DNA of 64,000 bases from Streptomyces sp. DH41 (lineage in GTDB: Bacteria > Actinomycetota > Actinomycetes > Streptomycetales > Streptomycetaceae): NCBI RefSeq assembly GCF_029813785.1, contig NZ_JARVKY010000016.1, positions 124,001-188,000 of the forward strand, written 5' to 3'. Of the stretch, positions 9,017-17,278 are shown in pieces; the first letter of the stretch is position 1; every line of letters begins with the position of its first letter. Below the pieces are notes generated by a model. It was given only the letters and a program-made list of their open reading frames with translations, ran no database searches and had not been told where the DNA came from. A program made the translations under genes and the position numbers.

Positions 9017-9901
9017 TCACGCCGCCGTTCGCAGCAGCCGCCCGATCTCCAGCTGCCCGGTCTCCAGCGGGTCGCCGTCCTCCACGTTCCACAGGCAGTT
9101 CTGCAGGACGCGGCCGAGGGACCAGGCGCGGGCCCGCTCCCGGTCCAGTCCGAGGACGTCGGTCATGGCGTCGAAGCGCCACCGGGTCTCGTCCGGGTCG
9201 TAGCGGTTGTCGAGGGCCGGGAGCAGGTCGAAACCCGGGTCGCCGGCCAGCGGCTTGGGGTCGATGGCGAGCCAGGGGGCGCGGTCCGAGGCGAGGACGT
9301 TGTCGTAGTGCAGGTCCCAGTGCAGCAGCCGGTCGCCGGGCTCGTCCGCCACCTCGCGCACGGCGGCGGCGCAGTCGGCGACCAGACGGCGGTCGGCCGG
9401 GTCAGGGACGCGCTCCAGGACGTCCGGCGTCCGCTCCAGCATGCCCCGCGCGATGTCGCCGAGGCGGCGCACGCCGGGCGGCGCGGGGGCCCTGGTGAGG
9501 TGGGCCAGCAGCCGGGCGATGACGAGGACGGCCTCGCGGGAGTCCTCGACGTGACTGAGCGTGCGGGCCGAGTCCAGGCGCTCCAGGAGCATCGTGCCGG
9601 TGGCCGCGTCGTGGTCGAGCAGCCGCACCGCCCCGTCGCCGTCCCACAGCCGCAGGGCGACGGGCTCGCCCTCGGTCTCCGCGTCGAGGATCTGGAGTTT
9701 CAGCGCGGCCGGTGTGCCGTCGCGGCGTACGACGGGCAGTACGAGGGCGGCCCAGCCGTGCATCGACGGCCCGTCGAGGCGCAGTTCCCAGCGGTCCAGG
9801 AAACCGGCCGCCAGCGCGGGCAGCGCGTCGATGAAGGCGCGGCCCGCCGCTCCGTTGTACTTCGCCTGCGCGACGGCGAGCGCGTCCGGAACCTCGATCA
9901 T
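9017..9901 (-). CDS. Aminoglycoside/streptomycin phosphotransferase (APH) family protein
   Basis: This 294-residue protein has the APH catalytic loop HWDLHYDNVL and the metal-binding IDPKPLAGDPGFDLLPAL, the signature of the streptomycin 6-kinase/hydroxyurea phosphotransferase branch. The N-terminal lobe has a lysine strand (PAALKLQIL). These enzymes transfer phosphate from ATP to an aminoglycoside hydroxyl or a related small molecule. Streptomycetes carry many chromosomal paralogues whose substrates are unknown, and nothing in the neighbourhood indicates antibiotic biosynthesis. It is monocistronic and convergent with the LAL regulator. Confidence 0.85.
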   Translation of the reverse strand: MIEVPDALAVAQAKYNGAAGRAFIDALPALAAGFLDRWELRLDGPSMHGWAALVLPVVRRDGTPAALKLQILDAETEGEPVALRLWDGDGAVRLLDHDAATGTMLLERLDSARTLSHVEDSREAVLVIARLLAHLTRAPAPPGVRRLGDIARGMLERTPDVLERVPDPADRRLVADCAAAVREVADEPGDRLLHWDLHYDNVLASDRAPWLAIDPKPLAGDPGFDLLPALDNRYDPDETRWRFDAMTDVLGLDRERARAWSLGRVLQNCLWNVEDGDPLETGQLEIGRLLRTAA

Positions 9902-10002
9902 GTCGGCCGACGCTACCGGTGGGCGGCGTGGCGGTCACGCGGATATCGGGCCTCGGGGGGGCGAGCCCCGGGGCGCGGACGTCCTGGACGGCGGCCCCGC
10001 CC

Positions 10003-11505
10003 TCAGGTCACCGGTTCCGGCACCGGCCGGTCGGCCGGGGGGCCGTGCTTCGGAGCCTTGGCCGTCACCATCAGGCCCGCGATCAGGGCCGCCAGCAGCA
10101 TGACGCCGGCGGCCAGCCAGATGGCGACCGTGTAGCCGTGGACGATGCCCTCCCGGACGACCGATTCCCGCTGCGACGGGTCGGTGAGGTGGGAGGTGAT
10201 GTAGGAGGCGCTGGTGCTGGTGGCGATGGTGTTGAGCAGCGCCGTGCCGATCGAGCCGCCCACCTGCTGCGAGGTGTTGACCGTCGCCGAGGTCACGCCG
10301 GAGTCCCGTGGGGCGACTCCGGCGGTGGCGGTGGAGAAGACCGGCATGAAGGTCAGGCCCATGCCGAGACCCATGAGGATCAGCGCGGGCAGGATCTCGG
10401 AGGCGTACTCCGAGTCCACGGTCATCCGGGTGAGGATCACCATGCCGCCGGAGGCGGAGAGCATGCCGGGGACCATCAGCATGCGCGGGCCGACGTGGCG
10501 CAGCAGCCGGGCCGAGATCTGGGTGGAGCCGATGACGATCGAGGCGGTCATCGGCAGGAACGCGAGGCCGGTCCGCACGGGGGAGTAGCCGAGGATGGTC
10601 TGGAGGTAGTAGGTCATGAACAGGAACATCCCGAACATGCCGATGACGGCCAGCATCATCGTCAGGAAGCAGCCGGCGCGGTTGCGGTCGCGGATGACGT
10701 GCAGTGGCAGCAGGGGGCTCGCGGCGCGGGCCTGCCACCACACGAAGACCGCGAGGAGTACGACACCCGCGGCGAACAGCGCCAGCACCAGCGGGTCGGT
10801 CCAGCCGCGTGGCTGCGCCTCGCTGAAGCCGTAGACGAGGGCGACCAGGCCGCCGCAGCCGAGGAACACGCCGGGGACGTCGAGGCGTGCCCCGGTGTGG
10901 CCGGGGCGGTCGCGCAGCAGGACCAGGGCGCCGATCACGGCGGCGACGGCGATGGGGATGTTGACGTACAGGCACCAGCGCCAGTTCAGGTACTCCGTGA
11001 GCACACCGCCGACGAGGAAACCGACGGCGGCGCCGCTGCCGGCCAGGGTGCCGTAGATGCCGAAGGCCTTCCCGCGCTCCTTCGGGTCGGTGAAGGCCGT
11101 CGCCAGCAGGGAGAGCGCGGACGGCGCGAGGACGGCGGCGAAGACGCCCTGGAGGGCGCGGGCTCCGAAGAGCATCGCCGGGGTGGTGGCGGCGCCGCCG
11201 ATCGCGGACACGGCGGCGAAGCCGATGAGCCCGATGATGAAGGTGCGTCTGCGTCCCACCAGGTCGGCGACCCGGCCGCCGAGCAGCAGCAGCCCGCCGA
11301 AGGCGAGGGTGTAGGCGGTGATCACCCACTGGCGGTTGGTGTCGGACATGCCCAGGTCGCGCTGCGCGGAGGGCAGCGCGATGTTCACGATGGTCGCGTC
11401 GAGGACGACCATCAGCTGGGCCAGGGCGATGACCACCAGCCCCCACCAGCGGCGGGGATCGGCCTCCGCGGGCGCGGCCGGCCCACCTGTCCGGGTGCCA
11501 CTCAT
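10003..11505 (-). CDS. MFS drug exporter, DHA2 (EmrB/QacA) family, 14 TM
   Basis: The 500-residue protein has about 14 hydrophobic segments. It carries the MFS motif A (GGRVADLVGRRRTFI) after TM2 and a motif-C-like stretch (GTLAGSGAAVGFLVGGVLTE), both typical of proton-driven drug antiporters of the EmrB/QacA class. The N-terminus reads RWWGLVVIALAQLMVVLDATIVNIALPS, the standard TM1 of the family. It is not accompanied by an adjacent TetR regulator, so substrate and control are unknown. The next gene on the same strand is separated by ~150 bp containing a tandem repeat. Confidence 0.9.
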   Translation of the reverse strand: MSGTRTGGPAAPAEADPRRWWGLVVIALAQLMVVLDATIVNIALPSAQRDLGMSDTNRQWVITAYTLAFGGLLLLGGRVADLVGRRRTFIIGLIGFAAVSAIGGAATTPAMLFGARALQGVFAAVLAPSALSLLATAFTDPKERGKAFGIYGTLAGSGAAVGFLVGGVLTEYLNWRWCLYVNIPIAVAAVIGALVLLRDRPGHTGARLDVPGVFLGCGGLVALVYGFSEAQPRGWTDPLVLALFAAGVVLLAVFVWWQARAASPLLPLHVIRDRNRAGCFLTMMLAVIGMFGMFLFMTYYLQTILGYSPVRTGLAFLPMTASIVIGSTQISARLLRHVGPRMLMVPGMLSASGGMVILTRMTVDSEYASEILPALILMGLGMGLTFMPVFSTATAGVAPRDSGVTSATVNTSQQVGGSIGTALLNTIATSTSASYITSHLTDPSQRESVVREGIVHGYTVAIWLAAGVMLLAALIAGLMVTAKAPKHGPPADRPVPEPVT

Positions 11506-11546
11506 CTGGTCAGAAGACCATGAAACGGGGCGTATCGCATCCCGTT

Positions 11547-11596
11547 GCGTGCGGCTGCGTGCGGCTGCGTGCGGCTGCGTGCGGCTGCGTGCGGCG
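11547..11596. repeat. Tandem 10-bp repeat, five copies
   Basis: Five consecutive copies of GCGTGCGGCT (the last ends in G) lie between the FAD oxidoreductase stop and the MFS start. The array sits directly upstream of the MFS gene, in the position of its promoter or leader. Confidence 0.9.
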
Positions 11597-11659
11597 GCCG
11601 AGGGCGCACGCGGCCCGTTACGTCCCGCGCGGGGCGGGGACGCGACGCGACCGGCGGAC

Positions 11660-12820
11660 TCACGCGTGTTCGACGTCCAGCTCCCGTCGGCCGAGTGCCA
11701 GCGACACCGCCGTCAGGGCACTGTTGAACGACACCTCCGACAGCAGGCCGGGCGCGGCGACCTGGTCACCGGCGAGATAGACACCGTCGCCGCGGTCGAT
11801 GGCGGGCCGGTCGCGCCAGGTGGTGCCGGGCGGGTCCACCGCACCGGTACGGCCGTTCGCGATCGCCTCGCGCCGCCAGGTGAGGCGCTCGCGCCAGCCG
11901 GGGAAGCCGAGGTCGAGCAGTTTCTCGGCGCGGGCGGTGCCGTCGGCCTTCGACTCGTGGGGGCCGATCGGGATCTGTCCCTGGATCAGCTGCTCGCCGG
12001 CCGGAGCCAGGGTGCGGTCCTGCGCCGAGAACCGCTCGATCCACCCCGGCGCGTCCAGGTCGGAGACCGCGAAGGCGTCACCGCGCCGGGTCCGTACGGC
12101 CAGGTCGATCAGGGTGGTGCGCCCGCTCGGCCAGGTCAGCGCGGGCTCGCCCAGCAGGCGGCGGGCGGCGTCCAGGGAGGTGGCGACGACGACGGGGTCG
12201 CCGGCCGGGACCGTGTCGACGCGGGAGACGGTCTCCACCCGGACCCCCAGGTTCCACGCCAGGGCGGCCATCCGGTCGATCACCCCGGACCAGCCGCCGC
12301 GCGGGTAGTGCGCCTCGGGCGGCAGCTTGGCGGCCCGGCGCAGGCGTTCCTGCACGAAGGCGGCGGACAGCGACCCGGGGTCGTGGTGGAAGAGGGCGAC
12401 GGCGCAGTAGTGCGCGGCGGCCCGGGCACCCTCCTCGCCCGCGACGCCGGCCGCCCAGGTCAGGAAGTCGGTGTCGACGGGCGCCGGCCCGACGCCCCGG
12501 CGCAGCAGCTTGAGCATGGCGAGGGGCGGGGTGCGGCGCAGCGCGCCCTTGTGGCGCAGCCGCAGCCGGGCCGCCTCCAGCGGCGGGATCGGCGCGAGCG
12601 GGCCGATCAGGTCGCGCTGCCGCAGCCACGTCCAGTGCGGGCCGCCGTTGTAGAGGGCGTGCGGGCCGTCGTTGGTCCGGTAGCGGTCTTCGGCCGTCCG
12701 GGCCCGTCCGCCGAGGGTGTGGTGCGCCTCGTGGACGGTGACCTTGGCGCCCGCCTCGGCGGCGGTGATGGCCGCGGTCAGTCCGGCGAAGCCGCCGCCG
12801 ATGACGGTGATGCGATGCAT
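11660..12820 (-). CDS. FAD-dependent oxidoreductase, phytoene-dehydrogenase-like
   Basis: This 386-residue protein starts MHRITVIGGGFAGLTAAITA, a textbook FAD-binding Rossmann motif (GGGFAGL), followed by the E...GGRART pattern of the phytoene desaturase/amine oxidase superfamily. The C-terminal YLAGDQVAAPGLLSEVSFNSAL fits the second FAD contact. I chose the ATG at 12820 because a GGGAGAG site lies 8 nt upstream and the FAD motif follows immediately; the longer frame is a read-through. No carotenoid genes are nearby, so the substrate is unknown. Confidence 0.85.
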   Translation of the reverse strand: MHRITVIGGGFAGLTAAITAAEAGAKVTVHEAHHTLGGRARTAEDRYRTNDGPHALYNGGPHWTWLRQRDLIGPLAPIPPLEAARLRLRHKGALRRTPPLAMLKLLRRGVGPAPVDTDFLTWAAGVAGEEGARAAAHYCAVALFHHDPGSLSAAFVQERLRRAAKLPPEAHYPRGGWSGVIDRMAALAWNLGVRVETVSRVDTVPAGDPVVVATSLDAARRLLGEPALTWPSGRTTLIDLAVRTRRGDAFAVSDLDAPGWIERFSAQDRTLAPAGEQLIQGQIPIGPHESKADGTARAEKLLDLGFPGWRERLTWRREAIANGRTGAVDPPGTTWRDRPAIDRGDGVYLAGDQVAAPGLLSEVSFNSALTAVSLALGRRELDVEHA

Positions 12821-12973
12821 GGCTGGTGCTCTCCCTAGGGTCGGGGTCGCCTGGCGTGATGCCTGTCCGCCAGTACGACGTTCGCGGGGACGCCGGATGT
12901 GACATGAGGCCGGGGGGAGGACCGTTCGCGCAGCTCGGCGCCGGTTGTCAGTGGTGGGGTGCAGCATGGGGAC

Positions 12974-13675
12974 ATGGCGAGGAGAGCTGTGGGCGGCGGC
13001 GGTACGAAGACGACGGTGCGGGCGGCGCGGCGCCCGGAGCCGCGGCTGCCACCGCTGGAGCCCCATGACGGAGCGGAGCTGGAGCCGGACGGGGACTACG
13101 ACGCGCTGGAGTTCCGGGAGACGGACTTCGCCGGGCAGGACGGCGCGGGCGCCCGCTTCATGGACTGCGCGCTGACGGGGTGCGCGCTGGACGAGGCGTC
13201 CCTGACCCGGGCCCGGCTCCTCGACTCCGTACTCACCGGTGTCCGCGGCGTCGGTACGCAGCTCGCCGAGGCGACCCTGCGCGACGTCGAGCTGGTCGAC
13301 GCCCGCCTGGGCGGCACCCAGCTGCACGGTGCCGTGCTGGAACGGGTCCTGGTCCGCGGCGGCAAGATCGACTATCTCAACCTCCGCCGGGCCCGGCTCA
13401 AGGACGTCGTCTTCGAGAGCTGCGTCCTGGTCGAGCCGGACTTCGGGGGCGCCCGCCTGGAGCGGGTCGAGTTCGTGGACTGCGCTCTGAAGGGGGCGGA
13501 CTTCAGCGCGGCGACCCTCACGGACGTCGACCTGCGCGGCGCCGCCCCGCTGGAGCTGGCCCGGGGTGTGGACCGGCTGTCGGGGGCGGTCATCAGCCCG
13601 GCCCAGCTGCTTGACCTGGCACCGGTACTGGCGGCGGAGCTGGGGGTGCGGGTGCTGGCGGGGGAGGGGGAGTAG
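12974..13675 (+). CDS. Pentapeptide-repeat protein
   Basis: The 233-residue product contains serial A(D/N)LXX-type pentapeptides (for example FAGQD, FMDCA, LDEASLTRARLLDS, LNLRRARLKDVVFES, LKGADFSAATLTDVDLRG). These predict a right-handed quadrilateral beta-helix. Some members mimic DNA to protect gyrase, but most streptomycete copies are uncharacterised. I prefer the ATG at 12974, although an in-frame GTG occurs at 12959. It stands alone, divergent from the FAD oxidoreductase. Confidence 0.8.
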   Translation: MARRAVGGGGTKTTVRAARRPEPRLPPLEPHDGAELEPDGDYDALEFRETDFAGQDGAGARFMDCALTGCALDEASLTRARLLDSVLTGVRGVGTQLAEATLRDVELVDARLGGTQLHGAVLERVLVRGGKIDYLNLRRARLKDVVFESCVLVEPDFGGARLERVEFVDCALKGADFSAATLTDVDLRGAAPLELARGVDRLSGAVISPAQLLDLAPVLAAELGVRVLAGEGE

Positions 13676-13746
13676 CGCCGGGGGAGAGCAGGGGGCGGGG
13701 AGCCGCGCGAGACCCGAGGAGGAGCAGGAGGCGGGGTCCGGGATGC

Positions 13747-14247
13747 TCAGGAGACCCGGGGGAAGCGGGCCTGGAGGGTCCAGATCGCCGGGTTGTCCGC
13801 CAGGTCGTCGTGCATGTCGGTGAGGTCGGCGATCAGGTCGTGCAGGAAGTCGCGGCACTCCCGGCGCAGTTCGGTGTGGGAGAAGGAGAGCGGGGGCTCG
13901 CTCTCCGGCAGCCACTCGGCCTCGATGTCGACCCACCCGAAGCGGCGCTCGAAGAGCAGGCGGTCGGCGGACTCGGTGAAGTCCAGCTCCGCCCACTGCG
14001 GCCGGGCGGCCCGGGAGCCCGCGGGGTCCCGGTCGACGCGCTCCACGATGTCGCACAGCGCCCAGGCGAAGTCGAGCACCGGCACCCATCCCCAGGCTGT
14101 GGAGATCTCCCGGTCCGCCTTGGTGTCGGCGAGATACACGTCTCCGCAGAACAGGTCGTGCCGCAGCGCGTGGACGTCCGCGCGGCGGTAGTCCGTCTGC
14201 GGGGGGTCGGGGAAGCGGGTGGAGAGGGCGTAGCCGATGTCGAGCAC
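13747..14247 (-). CDS. Conserved hypothetical protein, acidic
   Basis: This 166-residue soluble acidic protein is rich in Trp and Asp (AWGWVPVLDFAWALCDIVERVD, FGWVDIEAEWLPESEPPLSFSH). It has no signal peptide, TM segment or catalytic motif that I can name. It starts at GTG 14247. It reads away from the Ser/Thr kinase gene. The function is unknown. Confidence 0.65.
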   Translation of the reverse strand: MLDIGYALSTRFPDPPQTDYRRADVHALRHDLFCGDVYLADTKADREISTAWGWVPVLDFAWALCDIVERVDRDPAGSRAARPQWAELDFTESADRLLFERRFGWVDIEAEWLPESEPPLSFSHTELRRECRDFLHDLIADLTDMHDDLADNPAIWTLQARFPRVS

Positions 14248-14404
14248 GCAGGTGATGGTGTCATGGCCGTGGAACCGGCCGCGCCCGCCGCTCGTGAGTC
14301 ATGACGGTGGTCGAATCAACTGCCCGTGACGCACCGGGTTTTCTCAGGGATACCTCGTGTCTCTATCCTCATGCGCACGGTGTCGCCAGGAAGAGGGAGC
14401 ACGA

Positions 14405-16147
14405 ATGAACGGGTTGGAGCCGGGCGATCCCGAATGGATCGGTACCTACCGATTGCTCGGCAGGCTCGGTGAGGGCGGTATGGGCCGGGTGTACCTGGCG
14501 CGGTCCGACCGGGGCCGGACGGTGGCCGTCAAGACCGTCCGCGAGGAGCTGGCCCGCCAACCCGACTTCCGGCGGCGCTTCGCGCAGGAGGTGAAGGCGG
14601 CACAGCGCGTCGGCGGCGAGTGGACCGCGCCCGTGCTGGACGCCGACACCCAGGCGCCGACCCCCTGGGTCGCCACCGGCTATGTCGCCGGGCCCTCGCT
14701 CGCCGAGGTCGTGGACCAGCAGTACGGGCCGCTGCCCCCCGCCTCCCTGCGGGTGCTGGCGGTGGGCCTGTTGCGGGCGTTGCAGACCATCCACGGCGCC
14801 GGTCTCGTGCACCGCGACCTCAAGCCCTCCAACATCCTGGTGACCATCGACGGCCCCCGCGTCATCGACTTCGGCATCGCCCGCGCGCTGGACGTGTCCA
14901 CGCAGTCCGCGGACGGGTTCACCCGCACCGGGGCCGTCGTCGGCTCGCCGGGGTTCATGTCCCCCGAGCAGGTGCGCGGGGAGAAGGTGTCGTACGCCAG
15001 CGACATCTTCTGCCTCGGCGCGGTGCTGGCCTACGCCGCGACGGGCCGGATGCCCTTCGGTACCGACGAGGGCGGGATGCACTCGCTGCTCTTCCGCATC
15101 GCGACCGAGGAGGCGGACCTCTCCGGCGTACCCGAGCCCTGGCAGGGGCTGGTCGCGTCCTGCCTGGTCAAGGACCCCGACAAGCGCCCCACCCCGGACG
15201 AGCTGCTGACGTCGATCGAGGACATGGAGGGCGCGGACGCCGCACGGGGCGGCGCGTGGCTGCCCGGCGAGGTGCTGGCGGAGCTGGGCCGGCACGCCGT
15301 ACAGCTCCTGGACAGCGAGGACCCGGAGAAGCGCGTGCCGGTCGGGGCGCCCGTCGCGGGCTTCGGCCCGCCGCCCACCGCCTACGGCCCGTCGACGCCT
15401 CCAGGGCCGGTCCCCACGCCGTTCGGTGCCCAGCCGGGCCCCCAGCGGTCTCCGGCGTACGCCACGCCCGTCCCCGGCCCGGCCGCCACCCCCTCCCCGT
15501 ACGCCCGACGGCCCATGCGCCCGCTCCGGGGGCTGGCCCTGACCCTGAACGCCCTGCTCGGCGTGTACGCCTTCCTGCTGCTGGCCCGCGGTGCCGTCCT
15601 CGGGCAGGTGCTCGTCCAGCTCGGCGATCTCGACAGCGACGAGTCCCCGCGCGCCATCGAGAGATTCGACGACTGGGTCCTCGCGTCCGATCTGCTCTCC
15701 GGCCTCAACGGGCTGGCGATCATGGGGGCGGCGGGCATGTGGGTGTGCTGGTTCCGCCACACATGGCTGAACGCCGACGCGCTCGCGCCGGGCCGGATCC
15801 GCTACGGCCCCGGTCTGGCGGCGGGTGCCTGGTTCATCCCCGTCGCCAACTTCTACCTGCCCAAGCAGATCGCCAACGACATCTGGACGGCGACGACCGG
15901 CCGTGCGAAGGGCGCCGGGCGGTGGCTGGTGCACACCTGGTGGTGGCTCTGGCTCGCCCACTTCGTGACGTTCATGAACGACTCGTTCCAGGTCTGGAAC
16001 GAGGACAAACTGGTCGAGGACGCCAGGGAGAGCGTCATCAACTCCCAGGGCGCCAACGTTGTCGGCATCGTGAGCACCGTGCTGGCGATGGTCCTGGTCT
16101 CCCGGCTCACCTCGCTCCAGCGGGCCCGCGCCGCCCAGACCGCCTGA
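14405..16147 (+). CDS. Membrane Ser/Thr protein kinase with C-terminal DUF4328 domain
   Basis: The 580-residue protein begins with a Hanks-type kinase domain: glycine loop GRLGEGGMGRVYLA, VAVK lysine ~43, catalytic HRDLKPSNIL, DFGIAR and SPEQVRGE. A Pro-rich linker (~residues 320-385) leads to a four-helix membrane region (LRGLALTLNALLGVYAFLLL, GLAIMGAAGMWVCWFRHTW, PGLAAGAWFIPVANFYLPK, VVGIVSTVLAMVLVSRL) matching DUF4328. The ATG at 14405 has an AGAGGGAG site upstream; the longer frame start is rejected. The kinase faces the cytoplasm; the DUF4328 part may sense membrane state. No extracellular PASTA domain is present. Confidence 0.9.
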   Translation: MNGLEPGDPEWIGTYRLLGRLGEGGMGRVYLARSDRGRTVAVKTVREELARQPDFRRRFAQEVKAAQRVGGEWTAPVLDADTQAPTPWVATGYVAGPSLAEVVDQQYGPLPPASLRVLAVGLLRALQTIHGAGLVHRDLKPSNILVTIDGPRVIDFGIARALDVSTQSADGFTRTGAVVGSPGFMSPEQVRGEKVSYASDIFCLGAVLAYAATGRMPFGTDEGGMHSLLFRIATEEADLSGVPEPWQGLVASCLVKDPDKRPTPDELLTSIEDMEGADAARGGAWLPGEVLAELGRHAVQLLDSEDPEKRVPVGAPVAGFGPPPTAYGPSTPPGPVPTPFGAQPGPQRSPAYATPVPGPAATPSPYARRPMRPLRGLALTLNALLGVYAFLLLARGAVLGQVLVQLGDLDSDESPRAIERFDDWVLASDLLSGLNGLAIMGAAGMWVCWFRHTWLNADALAPGRIRYGPGLAAGAWFIPVANFYLPKQIANDIWTATTGRAKGAGRWLVHTWWWLWLAHFVTFMNDSFQVWNEDKLVEDARESVINSQGANVVGIVSTVLAMVLVSRLTSLQRARAAQTA

Positions 16148-16282
16148 GCGGCGCGGGGGAGGCGCGGGCGCCCGTCCGGCCCGGCCTGCCCCGCCCGGTG
16201 GCCGCCCCGTCCGCCGGCCTGCCCCGCCCGGAGCGCCCCGGGAACACGCCGCACGGACGCGCGGACCGGATAGGTTGCCCGA

Positions 16283-17266
16283 GTGATCCTCACTCCCCTC
16301 CCGCTCACCCCCGACCACGACATCCCGGGCCCCCTCCTCACCGAACTCACCGCCCTCTACGCCTCTAACCGCGCGTTTCACGCGCTCGGCGGCGAGTTCC
16401 CGGACCCGGACGACATCCGTCCGGAGCAGGTGGCGGCGGCGCTGGCCGACGAGTTGGCGCGACCGGGGGCCGAGGTGCTGCTCGCCAGGGACGCGGGCCG
16501 GCTGGTCGGGGTCGCGGTCACGCTCGCCCGGCACCCGGACCCGGCCGAGCCGGACCCGTGGATCGGGCTGCTGATGGTGGACGCGGGGCTGTGGCGGCAG
16601 GGACACGGCACACGGCTCGCGTCCCTCGTCGAGGACCGCCTCCGGGCCGGGGGCCGCACCGCCGTACGGCTCGCCGTCCCCGACGCCGACGCCGACGGAC
16701 TCGCCTTCTGGACCGCCCTCGGTTACACGGCCGTCGACCACCGCCCCGACCTCCGGCGGGGCCGCCCCCGCACGGTGCTGCGCAAGCCACTGGGCGGCCC
16801 GGCGGACGGGCCGCCGCGCACCCCGCGCCGCGCCGCCCGCCTCGCCGTGCTCGACCCCGAGGGCGCGGTCTTCCTCCTCCGCTACGACAACGTGGAGGTC
16901 GGCGTGCACTGGGCGATGCCCGGCGGCGGTCTGGAAGCGGACGAGAGCCCTCGCGAGGGCGCCCTGCGCGAAGTGCGCGAGGAGACCGGCTGGACCGACC
17001 TGGAAGCCGGCCCCCTGCTCTGCACCTGGGAACACGACTTCACCCACCTGAGCGTCGGCCCCGTCCGCCAGCACGAGCACATCTACGTCGCCCGCGGCCC
17101 CCGCCGCGAACCCACCGGCCCTCACCTCGCCGCAGCCCACGCCGCGGACGGCATCCTCACCTGGCGCTGGTGGACCCCGGGGGAACTCGCCGAAGCCCCC
17201 GAACCCTTGTGGCCGCCGGACCTGGCCCGGCTGCTCGACGCGTTCGAGGCGCCCCGGAGCCTCTGA
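16283..17266 (+). CDS. GNAT acetyltransferase-Nudix hydrolase fusion
   Basis: This 327-residue protein combines two domains. Residues ~1-175 are a GNAT fold with the acyl-CoA loop region LWRQGHGTRLASLVEDRL and FWTALGYTAV. Residues ~185-325 hold a Nudix box GGGLEADESPREGALREVREETGW, matching GX5EX7REUXEEXGU. The fusion couples an N-acetyl (or acyl) transfer domain with a nucleoside-diphosphate-X hydrolase. The substrate is unknown. It ends 12 bp before the convergent M1 peptidase stop. Confidence 0.85.
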   Translation: MILTPLPLTPDHDIPGPLLTELTALYASNRAFHALGGEFPDPDDIRPEQVAAALADELARPGAEVLLARDAGRLVGVAVTLARHPDPAEPDPWIGLLMVDAGLWRQGHGTRLASLVEDRLRAGGRTAVRLAVPDADADGLAFWTALGYTAVDHRPDLRRGRPRTVLRKPLGGPADGPPRTPRRAARLAVLDPEGAVFLLRYDNVEVGVHWAMPGGGLEADESPREGALREVREETGWTDLEAGPLLCTWEHDFTHLSVGPVRQHEHIYVARGPRREPTGPHLAAAHAADGILTWRWWTPGELAEAPEPLWPPDLARLLDAFEAPRSL

Positions 17267-17278
17267 AGCCCCCGGGAC

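Noticed and set aside
9017..9901. Aminoglycoside resistance claim for the APH-like kinase
   Set aside because: The motifs fit the family, but there is no neighbouring biosynthetic cluster and many chromosomal paralogues have unrelated or unknown substrates.
11660..14089. 809-residue frame extending the FAD oxidoreductase through 14089 on the minus strand
   Set aside because: Similarity to FAD oxidoreductases begins at MHRITVIGGG (ATG 12820 with a ribosome site), and the upstream part is antisense to the pentapeptide-repeat gene.
14369..17140. 923-residue minus-strand frame
   Set aside because: It is the antisense of the Ser/Thr kinase and GNAT-Nudix genes, which have recognisable domains and ribosome sites. 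Its composition is the Val/Gly/Arg-rich type of a GC-rich shadow.
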